A DNA stretch of 64,000 nt, taken from the NCBI RefSeq assembly GCF_022664455.2, contig NZ_JAKRKC020000002.1:248001-312000 (forward strand). Reading direction: 5' to 3'. Origin of the DNA: Actinomadura luzonensis (lineage in GTDB: Bacteria > Actinomycetota > Actinomycetes > Streptosporangiales > Streptosporangiaceae). The first letter of the stretch is position 1. The number at the start of each line of letters is the position of its first letter. The notes below the pieces were generated by a model that saw nothing but the letters and a program-made list of their open reading frames with translations, did no database searches and had not been told where the DNA came from. The position numbers and the translations under genes were made by a program. This document shows positions 50,329 through 59,979 of the stretch, in pieces.

Positions 50329-50742
50329 ATGAGTTTCCTGTCACGCGCCCGCGGCCGCGTCCTGGCCCTCACCCTCGCCCTGCCGGCAGCCGTCCTGCCC
50401 GGCGTGGCACCGCCCGCGCTGGCGGCGGCGGCCAGGGCCGACCAGAACTACGTCGTGGAGGTGCAGAACTACTCCAGCCAGGGCTTCGACGAGATGGTCC
50501 TGGCCGTCAGCCGCTTCAGCAACCCCGCCCCCGAACTGATGAGCCGGCCGGGCGTCCCGCCGTTCACCGTCGTCTCCTTCGACCTCGGCCCCTGCGGCGA
50601 CGTCCGGCAGTACGCGGTCAGCGGCCTCGTCGGCGGCGAGCGCCTGTTCACCACCGGCGACGTGGACGGCGACCCGATCGGCTGCAACGACGTCATCACC
50701 ATCGGCGACCGCACCGGCGCCCTGGCCGGGAACGCCCGGTGA
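50329..50742 (+). CDS. Small secreted protein, first of a paralogous pair
   Basis: 137 residues. Sec signal MSFLSRARGRVLALTLAL to PALAAAA, about 35 residues. The mature part begins QNYVVEVQNYSSQGFDEMVLAVSRFSNPAP and has two Cys (GPCGD, IGCND), probably a disulphide. The next gene encodes a protein with the same plan. The ATG follows GAGGGGA. Family and role unknown; an extracellular beta-rich domain is likely. Confidence 0.8.
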   Translation: MSFLSRARGRVLALTLALPAAVLPGVAPPALAAAARADQNYVVEVQNYSSQGFDEMVLAVSRFSNPAPELMSRPGVPPFTVVSFDLGPCGDVRQYAVSGLVGGERLFTTGDVDGDPIGCNDVITIGDRTGALAGNAR

Positions 50743-51104
50743 GGCGGGCCACGGCCGGGCTCGCCCTGGCCGCCACCGCCGTCGTCGGCGCCGTCTGCCC
50801 GCCCGCCGCCCCCACCCCCGCGCACGCGGCGGACCGGCCCTACCGGATCGAGGTGATCAACCATTCCGGGTTCGGGCTCGACGAGGTCCGGGTCGCCTAC
50901 ACCACCCGCTCCGACCCCGCCGTGCGGATGCTCGGCCAGCGCCGGGTGGGTCCCGGCGCGACCGCCGCGTTCGAGCCCGCCGGCTGCGCCGACCTGGCCC
51001 GCTTCGCGGCCAGCGCGTTCATCGGCACCCGCGAGGTGCTGCACACCTCCGACCTCACCCCCGACGCCGACTGCCTGACGCAGATCGAGCTCACCCGTAC
51101 CTGA
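50739..51104 (+). CDS. Small secreted protein, second of a paralogous pair
   Basis: 121 residues with a signal peptide to about residue 31 (TPAHAA). The mature start YRIEVINHSGFGLDEVRVAYTTRSDPA aligns with the previous protein, as do the two Cys (AGCADL, DADCLT). The GTG start overlaps the previous stop (GTGA), so the two are translated together. An old tandem duplication that has diverged far. Function unknown. Confidence 0.8.
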   Translation: MRRATAGLALAATAVVGAVCPPAAPTPAHAADRPYRIEVINHSGFGLDEVRVAYTTRSDPAVRMLGQRRVGPGATAAFEPAGCADLARFAASAFIGTREVLHTSDLTPDADCLTQIELTRT

Positions 51105-51114
51105 AGGAGACCTC

Positions 51115-51432
51115 ATGCGCCACCTGCTCGCCGCCCTCGCGGCCCTGCCCCTCGCCCTGCCCCTGACGCTGCTGCCCGCGCCCGCCGCCCACGCCGCCAC
51201 CGGCGAGTTCTTCTTCGAGACGGGGGCCGGGCGGATGCTGCGGCTGTTCAACCCGCCTTCCGGCCGGTGCATCCGGCTGCCCGACGCCTCGCCCGCGGTC
51301 GCCAACCACACCGACCGGACGGTCTCGCTGTGGATGTCCGACCACTGCACCGACCCGCTGTTCAACCTCCCCGCCGGTGAGAGCTGGCGCCGCACCGAAC
51401 GCGTCTACGTCCGCTCGGTGACCTTCGCCTGA
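51115..51432 (+). CDS. Small secreted protein, third gene of the operon
   Basis: 105 residues, signal peptide to about residue 27 (PAAHAA). Mature segment of about 78 residues with two Cys (SGRCIRL, SDHCTD) and a pattern unlike the first two. The ATG is 10 bp after the previous stop, with AAGGAG in between. It is likely to be secreted together with the paired proteins. No recognised family. Confidence 0.78.
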   Translation: MRHLLAALAALPLALPLTLLPAPAAHAATGEFFFETGAGRMLRLFNPPSGRCIRLPDASPAVANHTDRTVSLWMSDHCTDPLFNLPAGESWRRTERVYVRSVTFA

Positions 51433-51447
51433 CCGCCGGCGGACCGG

Positions 51448-51480
51448 CGGGCCCCGGCGCCCCCTCCGCGCCGGGGCCCG
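51448..51480. terminator. GC-rich hairpin between convergent genes
   Basis: CGGGCCCCGGCGC, seven bases, GCGCCGGGGCCCG: a perfect 13-bp stem between the secreted-protein operon and the RibD-like gene, both of which end here. No T-tract. Confidence 0.65.
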
Positions 51481-51504
51481 CTGCCGCGCAGCGTGCCCGC
51501 GCCG

Positions 51505-52113
51505 TCAGGCGACCGAGCCGTAGGACGGCTTGCCCGCCCAGGAGTAGCTCACGTACACCACGCCCGCGCCGGTGGTGCGCGAACCGGTCAGCCTCAGCCC
51601 CGCCGGCGTCGTGCCCGGCGCGAACAGCCGCTTGCCCTCGCCCAGCACCACCGGGAAGATCAGCAGCCGGTACTCGTCCACCAGCTCCGCCTCCTGCAAC
51701 GATCCGATCAGGTCGCTGCTGCCCTGCACCAGCAGCTCGCCCTCGGTCTCGCGCTTGAGGTCGGCGACCGTCCGGGCCGCCTCGCCGACCAGGACCCGCG
51801 TGTTGCGCCAGGTGGCCGTCATGGGCGTGCGGGTCGTCACGTACTTCGGCATGCTGTTGATCTTCGCGCCGCCCTCCTCGTCCGGCACGTCCGGCCAGTG
51901 GGAGGAGAGGATGTCGTACGACCGGCGGCCCAGCAGCAGCCCGTCGGCGCGCTCGAACACCTCGCCCATGATCTCGTTGAACCCCTCGTCCACGAACGGC
52001 GGCAGCCATCCGCTGTGCCTGAAGCCGTTGGAGTCGTCCTCGCCCGGACCGCCCGGGGCCTGCATCACGCCGTCCAGCGACACGAAAGCCCCCACGACCA
52101 GCTTGCTCGCCAT
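51505..52113 (-). CDS. RibD C-terminal/dihydrofolate reductase-like protein
   Basis: 202 residues. FVSLDGVMQAPGG at the start, LLLGRRSYDIL, LLVQGSSDLIGSLQEAELVDEYRL and FPVVLGEGKRLF are the hallmarks of the stand-alone RibD_C/YyaP group common in actinobacteria. The fold binds NADPH; these members are usually neither true folate nor riboflavin enzymes and their substrate is unknown. Single gene, convergent with the secreted operon and divergent from the AhpD-like gene. Confidence 0.87.
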   Translation of the reverse strand: MASKLVVGAFVSLDGVMQAPGGPGEDDSNGFRHSGWLPPFVDEGFNEIMGEVFERADGLLLGRRSYDILSSHWPDVPDEEGGAKINSMPKYVTTRTPMTATWRNTRVLVGEAARTVADLKRETEGELLVQGSSDLIGSLQEAELVDEYRLLIFPVVLGEGKRLFAPGTTPAGLRLTGSRTTGAGVVYVSYSWAGKPSYGSVA

Positions 52114-52340
52114 CTCGCCACTCCTTGCTGCTGTCTGCGTCGTTCCTGACGTGCTCGCAGCCTGCCGCAGGGCGTTTAAGAAGTCCTTACGACATTCCTA
52201 CGCCCGCCGTCGTAGCCGGGACCGGCCGTACCACGGCGGGCGCACGACGCACTGCCTCCGGCCGGACGACGACGCCACCGCCGCCCGCCCGCCACGATCG
52301 AGGTCCCGTCACCTCCAGCGCCGTGGAAAGGCGAACTCCC

Positions 52341-53348
52341 ATGCCGACCCTGGTCCGTCACGTCACCCCCGTTCCCCGCGCCGCCGCCTCCGGCCTGGTC
52401 GCCGAGGTCTACGCGCAGGTCGAGGCCGAGTTCAGCAGCATCGGCCCGGCCGTGCTGATGACCTCGCCCGCGCCGGAGCTGATGGCGGCCGGCTGGTCGC
52501 TGATGCGTGAGGCGCAGCTCGCCGGTGACGTCCCCGTCCTGGACAAGGCCCTGGTCGCGCTCGGCGTGGCCCAGGCCAACGAGCTGGACTACGACGTGCA
52601 GGCGTTCCTCGCCATCCTGCGGCTGCTGGGCGAGGACGAGCTCGCCGACGCGGCCGGGCACGGCCGCCCGCCCGCCGATCCGCGCCACGCGGCGCTGCTG
52701 ACCTGGGCCAGGGCCACCGCGACGGGGCCGGTGGCGGCGCCGTTCCCGGCCGCGCAGGCCGCCGAACACCTCGGCACCGCCCTGTTCGGGCACTTCGTCA
52801 ACCGGATGGCCGCGGCCATGCTGCCCGCCGGGCTCACTCCCGGCTCGATGGACCCCGGCGACGAGCCCGCCTTCGACGGCGCGCCCGTGCTGCGGGGCAT
52901 GCGCGAGCCGCTGGCACCCGGGGCCACGTTGCCGCTGCTGAAGGGGCTGCCCGCCGGGCAGGAGCCGGCCTGGGCCGCCGGCCGGCCGATCGGGGCCGCC
53001 TACGCCGCGCTGGCCGCCGGCGCGGCGCAGGGCGCGGGGCTGCTGAGCCCCGCCGCGGCCGCGACCGTCACCACGGCCGTCGCCGCGCACCGGGGCCGCC
53101 GCCGGGCCCGCGGCCCCTGGCTGGAGCAGGCCCTGGACGGGCTGCCCGAGCAGGACCGCGCCGGGGCCCGGGCCGCGATCCTGACGGCGCTGGCGCCGCA
53201 GGACCTGACCGACGCCGACGTGGCCGCCTGGCGGGCCACCGACCGCCGCTTCAGCGACCACTGCACCGTCTACCTGCTGGCCTTCGGCGCGATGGCCGCG
53301 GTCGGCCACCTCGCCGACGACACCGCCGCCGCCCTGTACGGCACCTGA
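52341..53348 (+). CDS. AhpD/carboxymuconolactone decarboxylase-fold protein without CxxC
   Basis: 335 residues. Residues 60-130 match the AhpD-like helical core (VLDKALVALGVAQANELDYDVQAF, DPRHAALLTWARA). Where active members have CxxC and a nearby His, this one has ANELDYD and Phe, so peroxidase chemistry is unlikely. The second half repeats helical segments with SPAAAATVTTAVAAH and DPGDEPAF. ATG 52341 follows GGAAAGG. Possibly a scaffold or an unrelated activity. Confidence 0.78.
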   Translation: MPTLVRHVTPVPRAAASGLVAEVYAQVEAEFSSIGPAVLMTSPAPELMAAGWSLMREAQLAGDVPVLDKALVALGVAQANELDYDVQAFLAILRLLGEDELADAAGHGRPPADPRHAALLTWARATATGPVAAPFPAAQAAEHLGTALFGHFVNRMAAAMLPAGLTPGSMDPGDEPAFDGAPVLRGMREPLAPGATLPLLKGLPAGQEPAWAAGRPIGAAYAALAAGAAQGAGLLSPAAAATVTTAVAAHRGRRRARGPWLEQALDGLPEQDRAGARAAILTALAPQDLTDADVAAWRATDRRFSDHCTVYLLAFGAMAAVGHLADDTAAALYGT

Positions 53349-53461
53349 CCCGGGCGAACGCCGCCCCCGGCGCGCAACGGCCGCCGAGCCACGACCAACC
53401 GAGAGTCAGGGCCCGGAGCGGCTTCAGGAGAGCCCGAGGCGCCGGCCGCGGGCGCGGCCTG

Positions 53462-54874
53462 TCAGTGCAGGATGACGGCGCCGAGGCGGGTGGAGGCCGC
53501 GGTCAGCCCGATGTCCTCGGCACGGACGAGCTGGGCGGTGGACGGGACGCCGCCGGCCGTGCCCTTCATGATCGCGAGCATGCCCCGGCCCTCGTTCTTC
53601 CCGGGTACGCCGGCGATGAGCTCGCCCTTGCCGTCGCCGTCGAGGTCGAGGATCGACACCCCGTAGCCCATGAGGTCCTCCGCCACGGACTGCTCGCCGA
53701 TCGGGTCGGCGGCGGGCGCGCCGCCCGGGGACGCGACACCGTCCTGGCTGATGATCCGCGTCGCCGAGACGACCGGGCCGGACGGGGAGCCGGGGACCAG
53801 CGCGACCGCCCCGGCCAGGAACCGGCCCGACACCTCCGCGCCCGGCATGCCGACGGCGAGCTCGGCCGCGCCGTCGCCGTCGAAGTCGCCGGTGGCGAGG
53901 GTCGTCAGGGTCGCGGCGGTGGTCTGGAGCCAGGTGAGGTTGCGGGCGCTGAAGCCGGGCCGGTACATGCCTCCGCCGTACTTGTCGCCGTACCAGGCGT
54001 TGATCGTGCCGGTGCTGGGCGTGACCATGATCAGGTCGCGGTGCCCGTCGCCGTTGACGTCGCCGAGCGCCAGCTTGGAGTCGTTGCGCGGGCAGGCCAG
54101 GGTGCTGGTCTCGGGGAAGGCGCAGGCTTGCGGGCCGCCCATCACGAAGGGGTTGGCGGACGGGTTGCGGAGGTCGTCGAGGTACCACAGGTACGGGTTG
54201 TCGGCGGCGGCGCGGTCGGTGCCGATCACCATGGCCTCGGCGATGCCGTCGTTGTGGATGTCGCCGAAGACCGCCGACGAGACCGTCAGATCCCGGGTCG
54301 GGCTGGTCCTGTACAGCTCGAAGGCGTTGCCGTTGTGACGGCCGCCCAGACTCGGCCAGCCGTTGCTGGGGTCGCGGTAGATGCCCAGGACGTCGGGCTT
54401 CGGGTCGGCGTCCTCCTGGACCACGCTCAGCGAGGAGCGGTACGTCTCGCTCTGGTAATGCTGACGGGTGATGCCGTACGTCTGCGACCAGGAGTAGGTC
54501 TGCAGGTCCGCGCTGCCGGTGGAGACCAGGTCCGGCCGGCCGTTGCCGTCGAGGTCTCCCGCGGCCAGCGCCGTGCCCCATTGCCGGCACTCGCCGGACG
54601 GCGGGATGTAGCAGGCGCTCTCGGGACGCAGGCGCTCCACGCCGGTGAACCCGCCGGGGCCGCCGTACAGGACGGCGATCAGGCCGCTGTGGCGGCTGGT
54701 CCACGGCCCGGGGTAGCCGGGGCTGCCCACGGCCAGGTCGTTGTAGCCGTCGCCGTTGAAGTCGGTGTTCAGCGCGAGCGGCGCCGCCGCCCGCGCCGGG
54801 GCGGTCGCGGCGGTGAGGGCGGTGAGCGTGACGGCCAGCGCCGCCGCCGACCGGCTGATCTTGTCGATGCGCAT
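53462..54874 (-). CDS. Secreted FG-GAP/integrin-alpha-like repeat protein
   Basis: 470 residues; signal peptide to about residue 30 (APARAAAP). At least five calcium-binding repeats of the DxDGDG type are seen: DFNGDGYNDLAVG, DLDGNGRPDLVS, DVNGDGHRDLIM, DFDGDGAAELAVG and DLDGDGKGELIAG. They build a seven-bladed propeller used for surface binding in secreted actinobacterial proteins. No catalytic domain is attached. The ATG at 54874 is the last start before the signal. Confidence 0.88.
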   Translation of the reverse strand: MRIDKISRSAAALAVTLTALTAATAPARAAAPLALNTDFNGDGYNDLAVGSPGYPGPWTSRHSGLIAVLYGGPGGFTGVERLRPESACYIPPSGECRQWGTALAAGDLDGNGRPDLVSTGSADLQTYSWSQTYGITRQHYQSETYRSSLSVVQEDADPKPDVLGIYRDPSNGWPSLGGRHNGNAFELYRTSPTRDLTVSSAVFGDIHNDGIAEAMVIGTDRAAADNPYLWYLDDLRNPSANPFVMGGPQACAFPETSTLACPRNDSKLALGDVNGDGHRDLIMVTPSTGTINAWYGDKYGGGMYRPGFSARNLTWLQTTAATLTTLATGDFDGDGAAELAVGMPGAEVSGRFLAGAVALVPGSPSGPVVSATRIISQDGVASPGGAPAADPIGEQSVAEDLMGYGVSILDLDGDGKGELIAGVPGKNEGRGMLAIMKGTAGGVPSTAQLVRAEDIGLTAASTRLGAVILH

Positions 54875-55049
54875 GCGGGCAGGATGCGGATCACCTCTTG
54901 CGGCCTGGTTGGGCCTGACTGGTATGTACGGGCACGCGGCTTCGTGTCCGGGGCCCGCGGGAGCTCTGGAGTCGCAGGGGGCTGCCGGGACGGCGCGTAC
55001 GGCCCGGATCCTCGCAGGGTCGCGGGAAAACGGCACACCTCCTGGTGTG

Positions 55050-56279
55050 TCACTCGGGCGGGGCCAGCAGGCGGACGTCCGGTTCGCCGCTGATGGTGAG
55101 CAGCGATCCGCCGTCCGCCGTCCGCCGTTCGGTGAGTCCGGCGTTCTTGACGCCGACGACGAGGCGCCGGCCGCCCGCGGAGAACACGAACGTGGGAATG
55201 CGCCCGATCGTGAGGGGCTGCCGCTTGGACAGGACCGCCGAGAGCGCGTCGGAGAGCATCGTCGGGAAGGCGCCGACGAACTCGCTGAGGCTCCGGTCGA
55301 GCCAGCGTGGCGTGTTCCCGAAGTCCAGTTTCGCGCTGAAGCCTTCGACGCCGGTAAGGCGTGCCCGCAGTTCGTTCGCCGCGGAGACCTCCGCCCGGCC
55401 CCGGACGGTCCCGGTGAGCGAGCCGGAGGCCGACCACGATCCCAGGTTCTTCGCGCGGAGGCGGGCGCGGACCTCCGTGGTGATCGTGCCGCGGATCTCG
55501 CCGGTGTGCCCGGGCACGAGACCGAGGGTGATGCCGGTGACCTTCCCCTCGTACGCGGCCTTGAGGGTGATCTGACCGATCAGGAGCCGGACGGTCCTGG
55601 ACCAGGTGCCGCTGACCGGGTCGATCAGGGGGACGAGCTCGTCCACCAGCTTGCCGAGCAGCTCCAGGTCGGCTCCGGCGAACAGGCGTCCTTCCGGCCA
55701 TTCCTCGTCGAGCGGGGCCGGGCCGGCGGACTTCGGCGCGACCGCTGTCGTGACCAGCAACCTTCCCATGCCCGAGGCCAGGGCAGGGGGAGAGATCCAG
55801 AAGTGGCCGTGGCCGACCGGAGGTATCTTGATGGGCTTGAGGACCGAGGTCCGGATGAGGTCGGCGAGGTACGGCGCGAGGGCCTTGTCGAGGATCTCCG
55901 AGAGAGCCGGCTCGTCGCTGACGCCGATGGTCAGCCTCTCCAGACGGGGGCTGACGATGCCGTCCGGGTCGACGGCGAGCGCGAGGCCGGCCCTGAACGC
56001 CGCCTTGAGGGCGGTCGGATCCCGGCCGCCGGAGTAGTGGAGGGCCACGGCGACCTGATCCGCGCGGATCTGCAGCACGGCCCCCAATGTCGCCTCGCTG
56101 AACGACACGCTGGGGGGCTCGGCGAACTCGTACGCGATGTCCGTCAGAAAGCCCAGGTGCAGGTCCTCGACGTGGAATTTCCCATGGAACAGCTGGTCGT
56201 GCGCACAGCGGTCGGCGAGCTCGATGTACCGGACCAAGGCGGGCTCATCGATGCCGATGACGCCGTTGGGAACCGCCAT
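55050..56279 (-). CDS. Unrecognised 409-residue protein
   Basis: 409 residues, no signal peptide. ATG 56279 has GGAGGTCAGGAG directly upstream. Beta-rich text with regular amphipathic strands (QIRADQVAVALHYSGG, GEIRGTITTEVRARLRAK, SASGSLTGTVRGRAEVSA) alternates with long helices such as PALSEILDKALAPYLADLI, followed by IKIPP. The pattern of a long helix wrapped by curved strands recalls TULIP-type lipid-binding modules; this is only an impression. No catalytic motif. It lies downstream of the broken hydrolase on the same strand. Confidence 0.7.
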   Translation of the reverse strand: MAVPNGVIGIDEPALVRYIELADRCAHDQLFHGKFHVEDLHLGFLTDIAYEFAEPPSVSFSEATLGAVLQIRADQVAVALHYSGGRDPTALKAAFRAGLALAVDPDGIVSPRLERLTIGVSDEPALSEILDKALAPYLADLIRTSVLKPIKIPPVGHGHFWISPPALASGMGRLLVTTAVAPKSAGPAPLDEEWPEGRLFAGADLELLGKLVDELVPLIDPVSGTWSRTVRLLIGQITLKAAYEGKVTGITLGLVPGHTGEIRGTITTEVRARLRAKNLGSWSASGSLTGTVRGRAEVSAANELRARLTGVEGFSAKLDFGNTPRWLDRSLSEFVGAFPTMLSDALSAVLSKRQPLTIGRIPTFVFSAGGRRLVVGVKNAGLTERRTADGGSLLTISGEPDVRLLAPPE

Positions 56280-56395
56280 CTCCTGACCTCCCTGCTTGCG
56301 GGGCTCGCCGGAGGCGGGCGCAGCGCTTTCATTGCACGGAGCAGCGGACAGGTCAGGTAGAGGCGAAAGTCGCGACAATGCCGCCGGAGGCCTCG

Positions 56396-57297
56396 TCAGG
56401 GGGCGTCCTGCGACAGGAAGCGGCTGACGAGCCGGTCGTAGCGCGGGCGGTCCACGTTCCACGCCTCCGTGTGCTCGCCCTGCGCGAACGGCTCGAACTG
56501 GATCCGCCACCCCAGACGCCTGCCCGCGCCGGCCAGACCCCGCGCCTCCTGGATCGGATGCTCGGCGTCGGGGACGGTGTGGATCAGCAGAAGGGGCGGC
56601 CGGACGCGGGGCGGCGGTCGTCCGTACGTCGATCATGGGCGCGTCCATGATCACCTGGCCGACCAGGCCGGCCGGCGACCTGCCCAGGAACTGCCCGATG
56701 ACCTGACCGCCCATCGAGGTGCCGTACAGGACGAACCGCCGCGCCCCCATGCTCTGCGCCTGGCGCAGGGCGGCCTCCAGGTCGCGCCATTCCAAGTCGC
56801 CCAGGTGCAGCAGTCCGTCGGGTGAGGGCGGCGCGCCTTCGTCGTTGCGGTAGCTGATGTCGAGGAAGGGCAGCGCGAGCCGGTGCACGACGGGCAGGAT
56901 CTTCAGCTCGGCCTTGCGCCGCCCGTTCCGGCCGTGGACGGCGACGACCCAGGTGGCGCCCTTGCCGGGCACGTACCAGGCGGGGGCGGGCCCCAGCTCG
57001 GTGGGCACCCGGTGTAGCCGATTCCCCACGCCACCTCGGGATCGCCGGCAGGCGTCACCCGGCCGGGAGCGCTGGACACGACGTCGCCGAGCATCGCGTA
57101 CGAGCCGCTCCATTCGAGCCAGTACGTGCCCGGCTTGGCGGTCTCGGGCGTTCGCGCGAGCGTCACCAGGTCGCCCCGCACGGCGAGTACCGTGGCGTTG
57201 CCGCCGCCATGACCAGGACGACGACCAGGACGACGACCAGGGCCAGGCCCGCCGTCCACGCCCGTCTCGTCCAGCGCCGTTCACATCCGGACGCCAT
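56396..57297 (-). pseudogene. Membrane-anchored alpha/beta hydrolase with three frameshifts
   Basis: The start ATG 57297 has a fine GAGGAGG site and encodes a basic, then hydrophobic anchor (GLALVVVLVVVLVMAAA). Near 57205-57215, in a GGC run, the frame shifts to ATVLAVRGDLVTLARTPE. Near 57005-57015 it shifts again to AWYVPGKGATWVVAVHG and the nucleophile elbow YGTSMGGQ. Near 56605-56620 a third shift leads to LLLIHTVPDAEHP, GEHTEAWNV (catalytic His) and RFLSQDAP before TGA. All parts of a hydrolase are present, but no single frame joins them. Either decay or sequencing error in GC runs. Confidence 0.75.
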
Positions 57298-57856
57298 CGA
57301 AGATCCTCCTCACCGTGCGCTCGCACAACCGGCGGAAGCCGTCCTCGTCCAGGCCGACGCGGCCGCCGAGGTGGAGCTGCACGAGCCCCTGGACGGGCGA
57401 GGTCAGCGCCAGGGTGACCTCCAGGGGGTCGTCCTCGCGCAGGAGCCCGTCGCGCATCCCCTCCTCGACCAGCGTGACGAGCTTGCCGAACGGCGACCCA
57501 CCGCCTTCGAAGCCGTCAGGGAAGCGCCGGGCCCGCTCGCGTCGATCGGTCATGAGGAACGTGTACAGATGCGGCTGTCCCAGGGCGAAGTCCAGGAAGT
57601 CCGTCAGGAGGCCGAGCACCCGTGCCTCCCAGGGGCCGTCCGGCGCCCGGTTGCCCCAGCCCTCGCTGAGGGCGCGGAACGCCCGTTCGGCCACCCCGTC
57701 GAGCAGCGCCTGGCGGTTCGGGTAGTGCTTGTAGGCCGCCATGGGGGACACGCCGGCCAGGCCGGCCACCCGCCGCATGGTCACGGCCGCGGCGCCCTCG
57801 CTCACCAGGACGGCCTGCGCGGCGTCCGCGATCTTCTCCGCGGTGTTCGACGTCAT
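57281..57856 (-). CDS. TetR-family regulator
   Basis: 191 residues. Helix-turn-helix near residues 25-47 (VTMRRVAGLAGVSPMAAYKHYPNRQALL), then a ligand domain with FLDFALGQPHLYTFLM. The start is ATG 57856 or the GTG one codon before. The stop overlaps the hydrolase pseudogene start by 17 bp, so both were one operon. It is divergent from the acyl-CoA synthetase gene and may repress both. Confidence 0.88.
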   Translation of the reverse strand: MTSNTAEKIADAAQAVLVSEGAAAVTMRRVAGLAGVSPMAAYKHYPNRQALLDGVAERAFRALSEGWGNRAPDGPWEARVLGLLTDFLDFALGQPHLYTFLMTDRRERARRFPDGFEGGGSPFGKLVTLVEEGMRDGLLREDDPLEVTLALTSPVQGLVQLHLGGRVGLDEDGFRRLCERTVRRIFDGVRM

Positions 57857-57966
57857 CACGGTGTACGCGGCGCGGGCGGATCAGCGGCGGGAAGGGGCCT
57901 TTGGCCTCTACGGCGGCGTGGGGCGCGGGGTGTGCGCTGAGGATGCTCCGATCGGACGGTGACATC

Positions 57967-59706
<1,740 letters not shown>

Positions 59707-59730
59707 CCGCGACGGCCGGTGGCCGCGCGC

Positions 59731-59979
59731 TCACCTCGGCCCGGCGGCGGCGATGAAGGCGGCCGCGCCGGCGATGGTGCTCACCTTCGGGTAGTCGTCC
59801 TCGTCGACGCGCACGCCGCCGGTCTCGCTGAGCACCTCGACGTAGCTGAGGAAGTCCAGCGAGTCCAGCTCCAGCGCGTCGCGGAAGTCCGTGTCCGGGG
59901 CGAGGGCGGCGAGGTCGGCCTCGGGCGCGATCTGCAGGAGGGCGTCCTGGACGATCTCCGTCGCTTGCTGCGGGGTCAT
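59731..59979 (-). CDS. Acyl carrier protein
   Basis: 82 residues. The 4'-phosphopantetheine site is ELDSLDFL, Ser40. The acidic helices II and III (SYVEVLSETGG, DYPKVSTIAGAAAFI) are normal. The ATG overlaps the E2 stop (ATGA), so it is made together with the E1-E2 complex. An ACP here suggests the acyl group formed by the complex goes to ACP instead of, or as well as, CoA. No ketosynthase gene is in the window. Confidence 0.88.
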   Translation of the reverse strand: MTPQQATEIVQDALLQIAPEADLAALAPDTDFRDALELDSLDFLSYVEVLSETGGVRVDEDDYPKVSTIAGAAAFIAAAGPR

